Shown: positions 54,438 through 64,000 of the stretch, piece after piece
Layout: each line of letters opens with the position of its first letter
How positions within the stretch are numbered: position 1 is the stretch's first letter
DNA from: Macrolepiota albuminosa
Taxonomy: Eukaryota; Basidiomycota; Agaricomycetes; Agaricales; Agaricaceae
Length of the DNA: 64,000 nt
NCBI GenBank assembly: GCA_027475525.1
Contig: JAMWFC010000046.1
Coordinates: 682,001 to 746,000, forward strand
Reading direction: 5' to 3'
Translations under genes and position numbers: made by a program
The notes under the pieces: model-generated
Told to the model about the DNA's origin: nothing
Seen by the model: the letters and a program-made list of their open reading frames with translations, nothing else
The model's database searches: none

Positions 54438-57400
54438 ATGTCAAACCTTCAGAAGATACAACTCAATAACATCACTGCACCCAACCTGAGTGACTTTGCA
54501 GGCCTCACCAACTCCACAGAATTCTTCGAATACCAGGAGTTCATGGCAGAAGATGAGTCTGATGATGAACTCAGGGCATCTGTCAATTGTAACGAGTACA
54601 CCACCCCTCACCTTGAACCGATCCTGGCGACAACAGTTATAGCACTGCTGAATCAAGCTGAAAAAACGCTGCTGGTATTGCTGACTGAAAAGCCGTTCTA
54701 TGTCAATTCGGGCACCACAATACACATCTCTCCCTGCATGTCGGACTTCGTTACTCTCTGAGCCATAGACCCCCATCCCATCAAAGGAGTAGGCAGTACA
54801 TCCATTGCTGCCATGGGAATAGGCGAGGTCTGTCTGCACGTACAAGGCAAAGCTGAGATCACACTCAAAAATGCTCTGTACATCTCAAAATCAGCAGTTT
54901 GCCTCATATCCATAAGCACCCTCGCAATCCTCATGCACACATCCATCACCTTTGACTTAAAAGGAATCATAATCCTCGATCAGAGCAGTGGTGTTTTGCT
55001 AGCCTCAGGACCACTAATACCTGGTAGACAACTATACACTCTCGATCTCCAAGATGCACTTGCAGAGCATGCTCTATCCACGCAACATCCTATTAAGCTA
55101 GACACCTGGCACTGGCAACTCAGCCATGCCAACTATCAACTTGTTGCCACCATGGCACGTGCAGGCTTACTTCCAGGTATGTCCTCCGCCCTCCTCCCTA
55201 CTCAACCAAAATGTGACCTCTGCATTATGGAAAAGCAGATGCAATCACCAGTACCCAAGACAAGGGAGAAAGGGCGTAGGGCAACAGAAAAGCTGCAGAT
55301 AGTATGGGTAGACCTAGCAGGACCTATGAGTGTACAGTCATGTACTGGTAACAACTATATCACAGATTTGGTCGACGATTTCACAAACATGGCATGGTCA
55401 ATTCCCCTTAAGTTAAAGAGTGACACATTCCTTGCTCTGCAAGCATGGCAAAAGGAACAAAAAGTCAAGATGGGAAAAAAAGTATGCATGTACTGCACTG
55501 GACATGACGGTGAGCTTGACAGCACTAAGATGGAATCCTGGCTATTATTCATGGGCACTAAACACGAATATGGGGCACCATATACGTCACAGCACATGGG
55601 TCACATCAAGAGAATGCACCAAACGCTCCAAGGCAAGGCAAGAATGATGAGGCTGGCCATGAAGTGTCTGAACAATCTATGGGATGAATTTTATAAGATG
55701 GCCACTCACCTACACGCAAAAATCCCGACCAAGTCCCTGCATAGCAAAACTCCTTATGAACTCTGGTACAATTGTCCTCCTAACTACTCCTACATGCATG
55801 AGATAGGGTGTAGAGCATTTGTACTTATCCTCAATCAGCATAACCCTAAACTTAATGGTCGAGCTATTGAGTGTGTACTGATTGGTTACAGTCACAACTC
55901 AAGAACATACAGGTGCTATGACCAGAAGACGCAAAAGATCCACAAATCCTACCACGTCAGATTCCTCGAGAGACATGACAACTGTCCCACACCAATGCCG
56001 CCAATGAATGTGGAAATCGAACATTCAAAAGAACTTACTTCTATCAATCAAATCAGTCAATCAGTGGCTGACTTTCCTTTTACCATGGACGATGACAATG
56101 ATGATGCCAATGATACACCATTCGCAGCCCCACCTATACTGGTCAAATACAATCAACCAGTAGCTCAACCCAATGAACCTATATGCCAAGAACCTCAGCG
56201 ATCCGGTCAGACTTGGACTCCTACTGCCAAAGCCAACCCAGACAACCCACCAGTGACACGCCTAGAGAGGGCAGTCCAGGAATCATGTGAAGCCGGGGAA
56301 CAAGTCAAAGCGGTAAGGACAGAATGGCATGCTCAACAGGATGTGGCGCAGTTGCATATCCCTCTAGATAACAACGTAGTGCAAGGTAACATTGCCAATG
56401 ACCCATCTGGACTCAACCTGGCCAACCTAACATCACTGGAGGAGATCGAACACCTCTTACTCACTGCCAAATTGCTTAGTAACCCAGCACATCTTGATCT
56501 GACCAATGAGCCATGTACCTGGAAGGAGGCACAGCTATCTGCTGACACCAAATGCTGGAAAAACACATACAAGGATGAGATAAAATTGCTGAAAGACATG
56601 GGTGTATGGGAACTAATTCCTAGGGAGGATGTGCCTGCTGGACAAAAAGTCAGAAAGGGATGCCCGATCTTTAAGATCAAGAATAATGAGCTCGGACAGG
56701 CGGTCAGGTTCAAGGTATGCCTCGTATTTAAAGGGTACAAGCAGGTGTATGGTCAAGATTATACAAAGACTACTTCACCCACAGCACGCATGGAGTCATG
56801 GAGAATTCTCCTGCACCTGGCAGCAGCAAACAGCTGGGATGCAACACAAATAGACGTCAAGACTGCGTTTCTCTACGGCTTGTTGCCTGATGACAAAGTC
56901 CAGTTCATGGAACAACCTGAAGGCTTCTAAGAACTAGGGAAGGAAAACTGGGTCTGCTGTCTGGTAAAAGGGTTATATGGCATGAAACAAGCTGGCCGCA
57001 TCTGGAATCACACACTTAATGGCAGCATGATGTCTTGGGGCTTCATGTGGTTACCATGCAAATCATGCATTTACTACTGCAAGACTGACACAGGCACCGT
57101 TATTGCAGCAGCACACGTCAACAACTTCTTATTGATAGCAAGCAGCGCAGAGGAAAATGAACAATTCAAAAATCAGATGCATCAGATATGGACTATCTCT
57201 GACCTCAGACTCCCAAAGTTTATCGTTGGAATTGCTGTCAAGTGGGACTATAAGGAATCATCCATACGCCTCTCCCAAACAGCCCTCATAGACAAAATTA
57301 TCCTACAAACCAGGCAGAAAGAAACCTCACTATTATCACTCCCTATGGACCCAGGCCTCAAACTGAGAAAAATCGACCAAACCACATTGAACAAGGATGA

Positions 57401-58050
57401 TCAGTATGCACTACAACATACACCATACCGCCAGCTCGCCAGCTGCCTCTTATACATCACTATATCGACAAGACCGGACATAGCATACACTGTACAACAA
57501 CTAACCCAATATGTTGACTCCTATACACATCTCCATTGGAACACGGCAATTACAGCTTGTGAGGTATCTCAAGGGTACCCACAATCTCAAACTAACGCTA
57601 GGGGGCAGAGAAAAATCCGTTAACCTAATCGGTTTCACTGACTCGGACTGGGCTAACTGCATCGACACACAACACAGCATTGGTGGGTATGCCTGGAGTT
57701 TAGGCTCAGGAATTGTCTCGTGGGCAGCGCGTAAACAGAAGACAGTAGCTGCCTCCTCTTGCAAAGCCAAATATATGGCCGCATTCAAGAGCACCCAGGA
57801 ATGCATTTGGCTGCGTGCACTCCTCAAAGGCATAGGATATGATGTTAAATCTGAACCCACCCCAATCCTATGTGACAACAACGCAGCCATCAAGTTATCG
57901 GAAGACCTGACCTTACACTCCCATGTGAAGCATGTCAACATCAAGTACCACTTCCTTCAAGAATGTGCTCAGTCAAACAAGATATCAATTCGATACGTTA
58001 ACACCAAGTACAATGTAGCTGACTTGTTCACCAAAGCCCTGGTCTGCCGC
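54438..58050 (+). pseudogene. C2 Ty1/copia Pol (PR-INT-RT-RH), catalytic Asp changed to Asn
   Basis: Domains in copia order. Protease FYVNSGTTIHISP at 54693: catalytic Asp is Asn (AAT at 54705). A stop at 54759 is followed by an open frame to 56930. Integrase: zinc region HWQLSHANYQLVATMARAG and CDLCIMEKQ, first Asp in WVDLAGPM (about 55310), APYTSQHMGHIKRMHQTL, where the usual Glu before RM is Lys. GAG-like spacer, then RT: DVKTAFLYGLLPDDKVQFM (about 56855), stop at 56928, GLYGMKQAGRIWN, and the active site HVNNFLLIA where both Asp are Asn (57120-57125). RNase H: GFTDSDWANCIDTQHSIGG (57630) and ILCDNNAAIKLSEDL; a frameshift near 57560. No intact 3' LTR follows: at about 58050 the sequence passes into a coatomer gene fragment. 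Confidence 0.9.
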
Positions 58051-58054
58051 ATTG

Positions 58055-58810
58055 CATTGCAGCATGTACATTGCCATCAAGGAGACGCTCTCCCTGATGT
58101 GGGACAGGGGCGTGGAATTGATGGAGCTCAAGTGTGACATGAACCTCCAGATCTCAGATGTGGCTCTTGTGCATTTGCAAATCGCACTATCTTCGCCTTC
58201 GATGGATTTTGGTGGAAACAGCTTGCAATTCAAGCAACACCCTAATGTTGCCAAGTTCACACCAGGTCAGAAGAGAGTCATTGCGCTCAAAGACCCCTGA
58301 CAGCCCTTTCCAGTTGGCCAGAGCTTAGCTGTGCTCAAGTGGAGATACACTGGCATAGACGAGAGCAACGTCTCTTTGTCCAGTAAGCTCAACCATAGTC
58401 TAACCAAGTCACTTTTCCCCTCCTTGCTGACTGGGTGCATATAGTCAATTGCTGGCCCTCGCCTTTAAATAACAGCACTTGTGAGGTCAACATTGAGTAC
58501 GAGCTAGAGAATGAGAACGTCACGCTCCACGATGTCATCATTTCTATACCCCTCCAATAAGTTCATTGATCCCCCTCCCTAACTCCATGCTTACCATCCT
58601 CACCCCCCAAAATTCTAATCACAGGACTGGCTTGTACCCCACCGTGTTGTTACACATGGAGAAATGGTCCCTCGACCTGAGCTCACATTCCCTTGTGTAG
58701 TCCGTCACTCATGTATCTACGGCAGATAGCACGTGCTCAGGCTCGATGATTTTTACTGTCAGCGGAGACGACGCAAGCACGTTCTATCCAGTTCAGGCAG
58801 GGTAGGGCAT
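58055..58810 (+). pseudogene. RET2: coatomer delta subunit (delta-COP) C-terminal fragment
   Basis: Mu-homology domain of the COPI coat subunit delta, which packages ER-retrieval cargo at the Golgi. Blocks in order: MYIAIKETLSLMWDRGVEL, MELKCDMNLQISDVAL, FKQHPNVAKFTPGQKRVIAL, PFPVGQSLAVLKWRYTGIDE, then a 62-nt GT-AG intron (58383-58444), NCWPSPLNNSTCEVNIEYEL, LHDVIISIPL, a probable second intron (58557-58624, whose donor reads ATAAGT), TGLYPTVLLHMEKWSLDLS and SGSMIFTVSGDDASTFYPV. Stops TGA at 58298 and TAG at 58698 (where Trp is expected). The N-terminal two thirds are absent; it abuts C2 at about 58050. Because it keeps introns it is a genomic fragment, not a retrocopy. Confidence 0.85.
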
Positions 58811-59429
58811 CACAACGGTACGTGTCATACGTTGTACGGGAGCCCGCTTTGTGCCGTACCATACATGTCCAGCGGAGTCCGCTACACTGGAGCGGAGCAG
58901 TCCCCACAGTGCCGTAGAATACAGAGCCGCGGACGTGTCACAATGTGCTGTATGACACGGTCCAGTGGATCGATAAAAGGCGGGCACACACATGCGCATG
59001 CAGGCCTGGCGGATGCCAGCGGACACTAGCGGACGTCAATGTGCGTCAGCGGCCGCCGGCAGGCATCAGCACACGAGTGAAAACCTCCTCCATTGGCGGA
59101 CTTCATGGCATGAATAAACCCTCCTCGAGGTTCCCCATTTCCCTCCCCTCTCCATTCCTCCCCGCAATAACTCGAGGCTGCGCGTCTCCCCTTCCATCCT
59201 TTTCCCACCCCCGACGCCAGCGTACGTCCATGAAAGGGCCCTGAAAATCTACGCAGGCCTATGCAAGCCACCAGCGGACATCCACGCAGACGTACGTCAA
59301 CGGACTCAAACCTACGCGGGCCCTCCCAGGCCTGCGCAGGACACCAGCAGACATCCACAGAGGCCTACGCAGGTCCACGGGGTCTGGTTGGACCAAGAAA
59401 AAAGGTAATGTCGACTTGCCCGTCGTATG
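58811..59429. other. GC-rich spacer with dispersed AGCGGAC-type motifs
   Basis: Short motifs like CAGCGGACRTC and CTACGCAGG/CTGCGCAGG recur irregularly (for example near 58990-59060 and 59260-59380). Overlapping frames on both strands are artefacts of this composition. No gene supported. Confidence 0.45.
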
Positions 59430-59507
59430 CCTGTGGGGGGGAATCGAACCCCCAGCCTTAGGAAAGCCTCCAGCAACGGAACGCACATTTAACCGTTGCA
59501 CCACAGG
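59430..59507 (-). tRNA. tRNA-like sequence, anticodon not assignable, possibly a pseudo-tRNA
   Basis: Minus strand, 78 nt: perfect 7-bp acceptor stem CCTGTGG/CCACAGG, an A-box-like TGGTGCAACGG, a T arm GGGGG-TTCGATT-CCCCC with consensus B box. The D stem can form only three pairs and the anticodon stem contains a mismatch; a TGC loop (Ala) is possible but lacks other Ala hallmarks. Either a decayed tRNA gene or the head of a tRNA-derived repeat, since related sequences occur at 60.1-61.5 kb. Confidence 0.4.
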
Positions 59508-59684
59508 TCCGTTACTAATGGATAGATTCAAAGGTCGGATAACACAATGAACGGACGCCCACCTACGTTTCCGCAGGTTCCCGTATGGATTTTTTGAGGT
59601 GGAAGGGGGGTGGCATACCTCCCAAAAGAGTTTTCGTGGCCTGAAAGGGGCGTTGGCATCAGCAGCCATCAGCTGGCCATCAGC

Positions 59685-59870
59685 TGGCCATCAGCTGGCA
59701 TCCGTCGGAGTTCGCCGGCAGCCGTCGTGACCCGCTGGCATCCGTCGGCATCCGTCGGCATCCATCGTGCATCCGTCGGCATCCGCCGGATATCCGCTGG
59801 TATCCGTCGGAATCCACGGGAATCCGTCGGCAACCCCCGGCATCGTCCAGCATCGTCCGGCATCAGGGCG
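59685..59870 (+). repeat. minisatellite of about 10 bp, unit like CATCCGTCGG
   Basis: Units of GGCATCCGTC, with variants TGGCCATCAGC, repeat more than a dozen times up to the assembly gap. Reads as repeats on both strands (for instance DGCQR/ADGC), so open frames here are not genes. Confidence 0.85.
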
Positions 59871-59926
59871 GGAGAGAAGGAAACGGGGTGCGTGGGTGTC
59901 CGCCGCATGGGGTGGCGTCTCAGAGA

Positions 59927-60026
59927 NNNNNNNNNNNNNNNNNNNNNNNNNNNNNNNNNNNNNNNNNNNNNNNNNNNNNNNNNNNNNNNNNNNNNNNNNN
60001 NNNNNNNNNNNNNNNNNNNNNNNNNN
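59927..60026. other. assembly gap (100 N)
   Basis: Exactly 100 N, the conventional length of a gap of unknown size. It lies in the minisatellite, where short-read assembly would fail. Confidence 0.99.
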
Positions 60027-60104
60027 CTGGCATGCCAGCAGACGGTAGCGGACGGTAGCTGACGTCGGCATGTGAGCCAGCTGACATCAGCGGTGCAACC
60101 AGTC

Positions 60105-60250
60105 CCAGTGGTTCAGTGGAATATTCATTTATTGATATTCAATATTGTGTACAGTGGTGGGTTCTACTCCTACTTCACCTTAACAGGGACTAATGCTGTG
60201 TTTTTATATGGGTGCATTTTTGCTCTACATATACATCGCACTGACCTGGA
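60105..60250 (+). repeat. tRNA-derived SINE-like copy (plus strand)
   Basis: A-box TGGTTCAGTGG (60109-60119) and a damaged B box GGTTCTACTCC (60160-60170), followed by CACCTTAACAGGGACTAATG and an AT-rich tail sequence. The same body is found after the B-box-like motif near 61290. Confidence 0.6.
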
Positions 60251-60279
60251 GTATGCGCCTGTGGTAGTGGATCTGACCA

Positions 60280-60640
60280 AAACTCTAGGAATTACTGAAG
60301 CGAGATAGGATGGAGGAGTTGACACATGAGATCGTTCCAGCGCTCATGACAAGTGACGATACACCAGGGCTGACTACTTTTTTTACAAAGATCAGCACAG
60401 AGGTAGTCAGCCACAGTGCATCATCAACTTGTCATGAGCACTGGAATGAACACATGCGCGAACTCGTCCATCTTATGCCGCTGCAGAAATCTTTGGAGTT
60501 TTCAACGGATCAAATTCATGACGCTAGCGGACGTCAGCGGCCTGCTGCTATTATATAATGTGAACTAGTGGGAGTCGAACCCACTTCTTGTGCACAATAT
60601 GAAATATCAATTGATGAATATTCCATTGTACCACAGGCGC
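60280..60640 (-). repeat. tRNA-derived SINE-like copy 1 (minus strand)
   Basis: Minus strand: head with perfect A box TGGTACAATGG (60633-60623) and B box GGTTCGACTCC (60581-60571), then a body with GCAGGCCGCTGACGTCCGC, AAAGATTTCTGCAGCGGC and TTCAGTAATTCCTAGAG. The same head and body order recurs at 60968-61226. The acceptor stem does not pair, so this is not a functional tRNA; the boxes could drive RNA polymerase III. Confidence 0.65.
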
Positions 60641-60799
60641 TTGCTACAAGTCAGGACGGTGTTCATGTAGTGCACAAACGGACCCATACAGAATTTGAAC
60701 GGATAGAGATTTTACTGCAACTGGTGCATCTGTATTGAATTGACAATATTAGACTGATATTTATTTACACCATAGAAGTATACAGGAAAGAGGAAAAGT

Positions 60800-60900
60800 A
60801 CAGCGGTGGGTTCTACTCCCTCTACTCCACCTTAATGGGGTCTAATAGTGACAATGGAATATTGAGGGGCGGGTTGGACTCCTGCTAGTGACAAATATTT
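60800..60900 (+). repeat. degenerate SINE-like fragment
   Basis: AGCGGTGGGTTCTACTCC followed by CTCCACCTTAATGGGGTCTAATAG repeats the end of the copy at 60105 (GTGGTGGGTTCTACTCC, CACCTTAACAGGG). A second B-box-like GGTTGGACTCC follows at about 60871. No A box. Confidence 0.5.
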
Positions 60901-60967
60901 TAATAGGGCCTGTAAGCCCTAATAAAATATCCGTTCATCACTCGCTAGCATCATCAAGTTGATCCGT

Positions 60968-61226
60968 TAAAAACGCTAGAAATTACTGAAGCGGGTATGG
61001 GTTGGCCAAAGTTGCGCATAGTCACGAGATCTGGAATGACCACATGCGCAAAGACGATCAACCCATGCCACTGCAGAAATCTCTGGAGTTTTAAACAGAT
61101 CACATTAATGATGCTAGCGGACATCAGCGGCCTGCTGCTCTAATATGCACTAGCAGGAGTCGAACCCACCTCTTGTGCACAATATCAAATATCAATTTAT
61201 CAATATTCCATTGTACCACAGGCGCT
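60968..61226 (-). repeat. tRNA-derived SINE-like copy 2 (minus strand)
   Basis: A box TGGTACAATGG (61218-61208), B box GGTTCGACTCC (61166-61156) and the same body as copy 1 (GCAGGCCGCTGATGTCCGC, CAGAGATTTCTGCAGTGGC, TTCAGTAATTTCTAGCG). Body CpG sites of copy 1 appear as TG/CA here. Confidence 0.65.
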
Positions 61227-61264
61227 TACTTAGAAGGGGGTCAAACCTGCCTGTCAGTGGCCTA

Positions 61265-61420
61265 TGGTAGTTGATCTGACCCACTCAATTTTCAGTATTG
61301 TGTGGAGTGGCAGGTTTGACTCCCCTAGTCCAGACTTCCCTAGTCCACCATAATGACGTATAATGGTGTCTTTTTATACTGCTGCATTTCTGCACTAGAT
61401 GTAAACTGTACTAATTTTTG
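61265..61420 (+). repeat. degenerate SINE-like copy (plus strand)
   Basis: B-box-like GGTTTGACTCC (about 61301), then CCACCATAATGACGTATAATG and a TTTTTATACTGCTGCATTT tail similar to the body after 60170. Decayed A box. Confidence 0.5.
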
Positions 61421-61426
61421 GTAAGG

Positions 61427-61505
61427 ACCTGTGGTCGAATGGAATATTGATACATTGATATTTCATATTGTGCACAAGAGCCGGGTTCGAATCCCACTCG
61501 TGCAC
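61427..61505 (+). repeat. tRNA-derived head without body (plus strand)
   Basis: A box TGGTCGAATGG (61432-61442) and perfect B box GGTTCGAATCC (61484-61494), with the same middle part as the other heads (AATATTGATACATTGATATT). No shared SINE body follows. The T stem and acceptor stem are imperfect. A lone B box, GGTTCGAGTCC, follows at about 61573. Confidence 0.6.
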
Positions 61506-61945
61506 ATCATTAGACATGACATAACTTTGTTTTACTAATTGTTATTTACGTCTATATTCTTTCTACTGCCCAATTCAAGGGTTCGAGTCCCCCTTGTGTA
61601 ATTGTTGAAGAGTGTGTTGTTTTTTGCGTTCATGAGAGTGGCATAACGGAACAAAACAATGGGACGGTTAATCTTAGTGGACCTGAGTCCTGTCCAAACT
61701 AATTGAAATGTCTGTAGTAAAGTGCTGTAGCCTAGTACACAATACTAGAGTGATATTTATGTATAATCCACAGAATGTCCTGTGGTCTAGCAGAATATTG
61801 TCAGTTTATGTTCCTTCTAGTGCACAACTGGAGGTAACGGATCAAACGGATTTATAATGGATTCGTCAGCGGCACAACGGGACGGTTAATCTTGACGAAA
61901 AATAACCAACGGAAAAGCCAAGAATTATAGTAACTAAGGATTAAA
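61506..61945. other. spacer with B-box remnant
   Basis: Non-coding; includes an isolated B box at about 61573 and GGGACGGTTAATCTT, which occurs twice (61660, 61880). 3' flank of the following minus-strand gene. Confidence 0.4.
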
Positions 61946-63989
61946 TTACTCGTCCGATGTGTATTCCTCCTCTTCATTAGATTCATGTAATGTGTCTGAA
62001 TAGAACAAATCCTCATGAAGCAGGTAGTCTGCTGTCAAAAATGCAAAGTCGTCCGGTGTATATGGCCCTTGAGGTCTGGGAAGTGTGATGTCTTCATACT
62101 TTGCTATCAGGCCTGACGATGAAGATGGTGAGGGTGACTCTGACATATCAACAGACACATCATCAGTACGGCCAGCTTGATTGAAAGGGCCAATGGGCCT
62201 ACATCGACCATGTTTTGCTCTAGCGCGAAATTCTTGTTCTGTTGAAATAAATTAACTATGATTACCAGTGCCAAATTATACTCACGTTGTTGATACAATT
62301 CGTTAATTCTTCTCTGATCCTCACGTCGAGTCATACGTGACTCATATTCCTCCCACTCCCGGACATTGTTACCAGTAGGTAGGGTTGGGGAAGGAGATTG
62401 TTGGAAGGGGGAAGACGGGATTTGAAGAGCCGTTACATCAAAAAGCGGTGGAAGATTTTCTTCGTCATCGGCTGCCATGCCTCCATCCGTCTCTTCTGCC
62501 GTCACAAGAAATAGCAGCGGAAGGTTTTCTTCGTCCTCGGTTGCCATACGTCCGCCGCTCCGGACTTCCGTTTGTCCGCCGTCACCGGCCGCCACGGTCT
62601 CCACGTCCATCTCCTCTTCCACAGGAATGAACAAAGGGGGCAAATCATTGTCTTCGGTCTCCTCTTCCGCAGGAATGAACAAAGGAGGCAAAGAATCCTC
62701 TTCCATCTCCTCTTGCGCAGGAATGAACAAAGGCGGCAAAGATTCGTCTTCCGTCTCCTCTTCCGCAGGAATGACCAAAGGCGGCAAAGATTCGTCTTCC
62801 GTCTCCTCTTCCGCAGGAATGAACAAAGGAGGGATACCCTCTAAGTCAGGGTCACTAATGGATGGATTAGGGATATCCACCTGGTCGTCGTCAGTTTCCC
62901 CCAGCTCCCTGAATGTCCCATGGACATGAGCTGCTGGGGCGGAAGGAAGTTGGGATGCCGGTTGAACCACAACGCGAGAGTTTTCCATTGTAGGGCCATA
63001 CACCAGTCCAGGTTTACTCTGACTGTAGAGGTGGTGGAATGGATGTTGTGCGTTCGAGGGTTCGATATGTGTCAAGGATGGCCATTGGGGAGAGTCGACA
63101 TCAGGGAGAGTGGTAGGATGCGCCATGGAGAGGCAGTCTTGAGGATCAGGCTGCTCACCATCAATACTGTTGGTATGGGACTCGATGCCTGTCAATTGGC
63201 CCGTCCGAGCAGGATCCACGGACCTGGCAACGGAACTGACAACGGAAGCAGCAACGGACTTGCTGCCAGCAAACAGGCGGATCATATCGTTGGCCGTTGG
63301 CACATGTTCCGTCCTATCCAGCGACCGCCACTTGTCTAGGGCTAGAAGCGTCCGCTGGTGGCCCCTGGTGGATCCGCTACCTGCAAACACACGGAGCAAA
63401 TCGTCTGGTGCTGGGACGGACACCAATCCATTGGATGGCAATGTCATGGGCGGCCGGCGGTTGCATGCCAAGAAGCTTTCAAGAGAGTGGAAGCCTTGCT
63501 GATGTACGAGAAGGCAATGCTCCAGCGTTTCATTGCTTAAGACCTGAACATCCTCTCGGCCAATGTGGTTCCACCAATCACAGCCATACAGATTTCTAAT
63601 AAGACCTTGACGGCCATCAACAAACTCCAGGATCTCTGTGGGCAAAGTTTGCTGATTTTGGAGAGGGAAAAATCGGCTCATGCTTTTGATAATGTCTGGG
63701 ACATTGCAGACCACATTATTCAGTGATGCAGCCCCCAGATATGACAATACAAAGTTCTATGGCACACAGTCAGATCCTAATATATTTACACATTTTGAAG
63801 TCATCTTACCAACTCCTTGTCTAGATGCTGGATAATCCATGCCTCTTCCGCTTCAAGACTTGGTGCAAGATTGCCAAATATGGAAAGTGCTGCAATGAGG
63901 CGTGACTCGATGTAGTCAACAACCTCTTGCAAATTTTCTAGTACAGTAGCTTGGGACATGACATTGTGTGGTACAGAGGTAGATGCCAT
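61946..63989 (-). CDS. protein of unknown function with acidic 16-residue repeats, three exons, 647 aa
   Basis: The best-preserved gene of the window. Exons 63989-63810, 63756-62286 and 62238-61946 join in phase over two GT-AG introns (63757-63809, 53 nt; 62239-62285, 47 nt), giving 647 residues. The N-terminal 190 residues look folded (AEEAWIIQHLDKELNFVL, YGCDWWNHIGREDVQVL, HCLLVHQQGFHSLESFL); the middle is Ser/Pro-rich; five tandem units of PPLFIPAEEETEDESL type (62605-62850) follow, then a coiled-coil-like EEYESRMTRREDQRRINEL and an acidic tail (SNEEEEYTSDE). The acidic repeats suggest protein binding or transcriptional activation, which is inference. ATG 63989 is the first in the window; upstream exons beyond the edge cannot be excluded. 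No family recognised. Confidence 0.8.
62605..62850 (-). repeat. five in-frame 48-bp tandem repeats in the 647-aa gene
   Basis: Each unit encodes a variant of LPPLFIPAEEETEDES. Period is 16 codons and the frame is kept; two further diverged units lie C-terminal (ENLPLLFLVTAEE, ENLPPLFDVTA). Confidence 0.9.
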
Positions 63990-64000
63990 TGCACTCTTGC

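Noticed and set aside
59026..60071. Open frames on both strands in the GC-rich zone
   Set aside because: Produced by the minisatellite and running through the N gap; no codon structure or homology.
60563..61505. Functional tRNA genes at the A/B-box sites
   Set aside because: A and B boxes are good but the acceptor stems do not pair and no anticodon arm forms, so they are treated as tRNA-derived repeats.
62385..63599. Several plus-strand open frames of 80-150 residues
   Set aside because: They are shadows of the spliced minus-strand 647-aa gene; their Arg-rich repeats are the acidic repeat read on the other strand.
1..64000. CRISPR arrays, bacterial operons, riboswitches, rRNA genes
   Set aside because: Nothing in the sequence supports them; gene structure is eukaryotic with GT-AG introns.

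Overview
This window looks like one stretch of a fungal, most likely basidiomycete (Agaricomycete), genome that is almost entirely transposable-element (TE) graveyard. The organism is inferred from four things: short GT-AG introns of about 47-69 nt, a basidiomycete-type seven-helix membrane protein, a fungal AIM9/APH-type kinase, and retroelement types typical of mushrooms (chromodomain Ty3/gypsy, tyrosine-recombinase retroelements, Ty1/copia). There are no bacterial-style operons, rRNA genes or CRISPR arrays. One 100-N assembly gap sits at 59927-60026.

Layout. 0.2-3.5 kb holds two host-like genes: a membrane protein (+) and an APH-fold kinase (-) with one in-frame TGA. 3.9-15.0 kb is a decayed Ty1/copia element (C1) split by an 8.5-kb Ty3/gypsy element (G1, 5947-14462, target duplication ACTAC). 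15.1-18.9 kb is a long unrecognised minus-strand gene cut by a solo gypsy LTR. 19.9-24.0 kb holds a C2H2-type zinc-finger gene cut by a solo LTR and a cysteine-rich gene followed by a solo gypsy LTR. 24.9-28.6 kb has two more solo LTRs and an unrecognised gene. 28.6-33.0 kb is AT-rich and unresolved. 33.0-49.3 kb is a single OrsD-RecQ-like helicase gene (-) broken first by a Tc1 transposon (44928-46544) and then by a 9.8-kb gypsy element (G2, 35133-44923, duplication AATAC) landing on the Tc1 edge. 49.4-52.6 kb is a DIRS-like element (RT, RNase H, tyrosine recombinase). 52.6-58.05 kb is a second Ty1/copia element (C2), joined directly to a broken coatomer delta-subunit gene fragment (58.06-58.81 kb). 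58.8-61.9 kb is a GC-rich minisatellite zone with a cluster of tRNA-derived, SINE-like repeats. 61.9-64.0 kb is the best-preserved gene of the window: a three-exon, 647-residue protein of unknown function with a five-fold acidic 16-residue repeat.

How it fits together. The insertions can be ordered from target-site duplications: solo LTRs lie within G1, within C2, within the C1 LTR and within three host or TE reading frames. Taking out the LTR plus one 5-bp duplication puts the flanking reading frames back in phase in several cases. Six LTRs of one ~515-bp family occur only as solo copies. Inactivation by G-to-A / C-to-T change is widespread: many TGG codons read TGA or TAG, and the catalytic aspartates of the C2 protease and reverse transcriptase read Asn in a CpG context, as expected from cytosine methylation/deamination or a RIP-like process. 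The two gypsy copies both carry a conserved reading region antisense to gag-pol (paired CX2CX6C motifs followed by coiled coil) and G1 shows two aspartic-protease domains in tandem; these are the most novel features I see.
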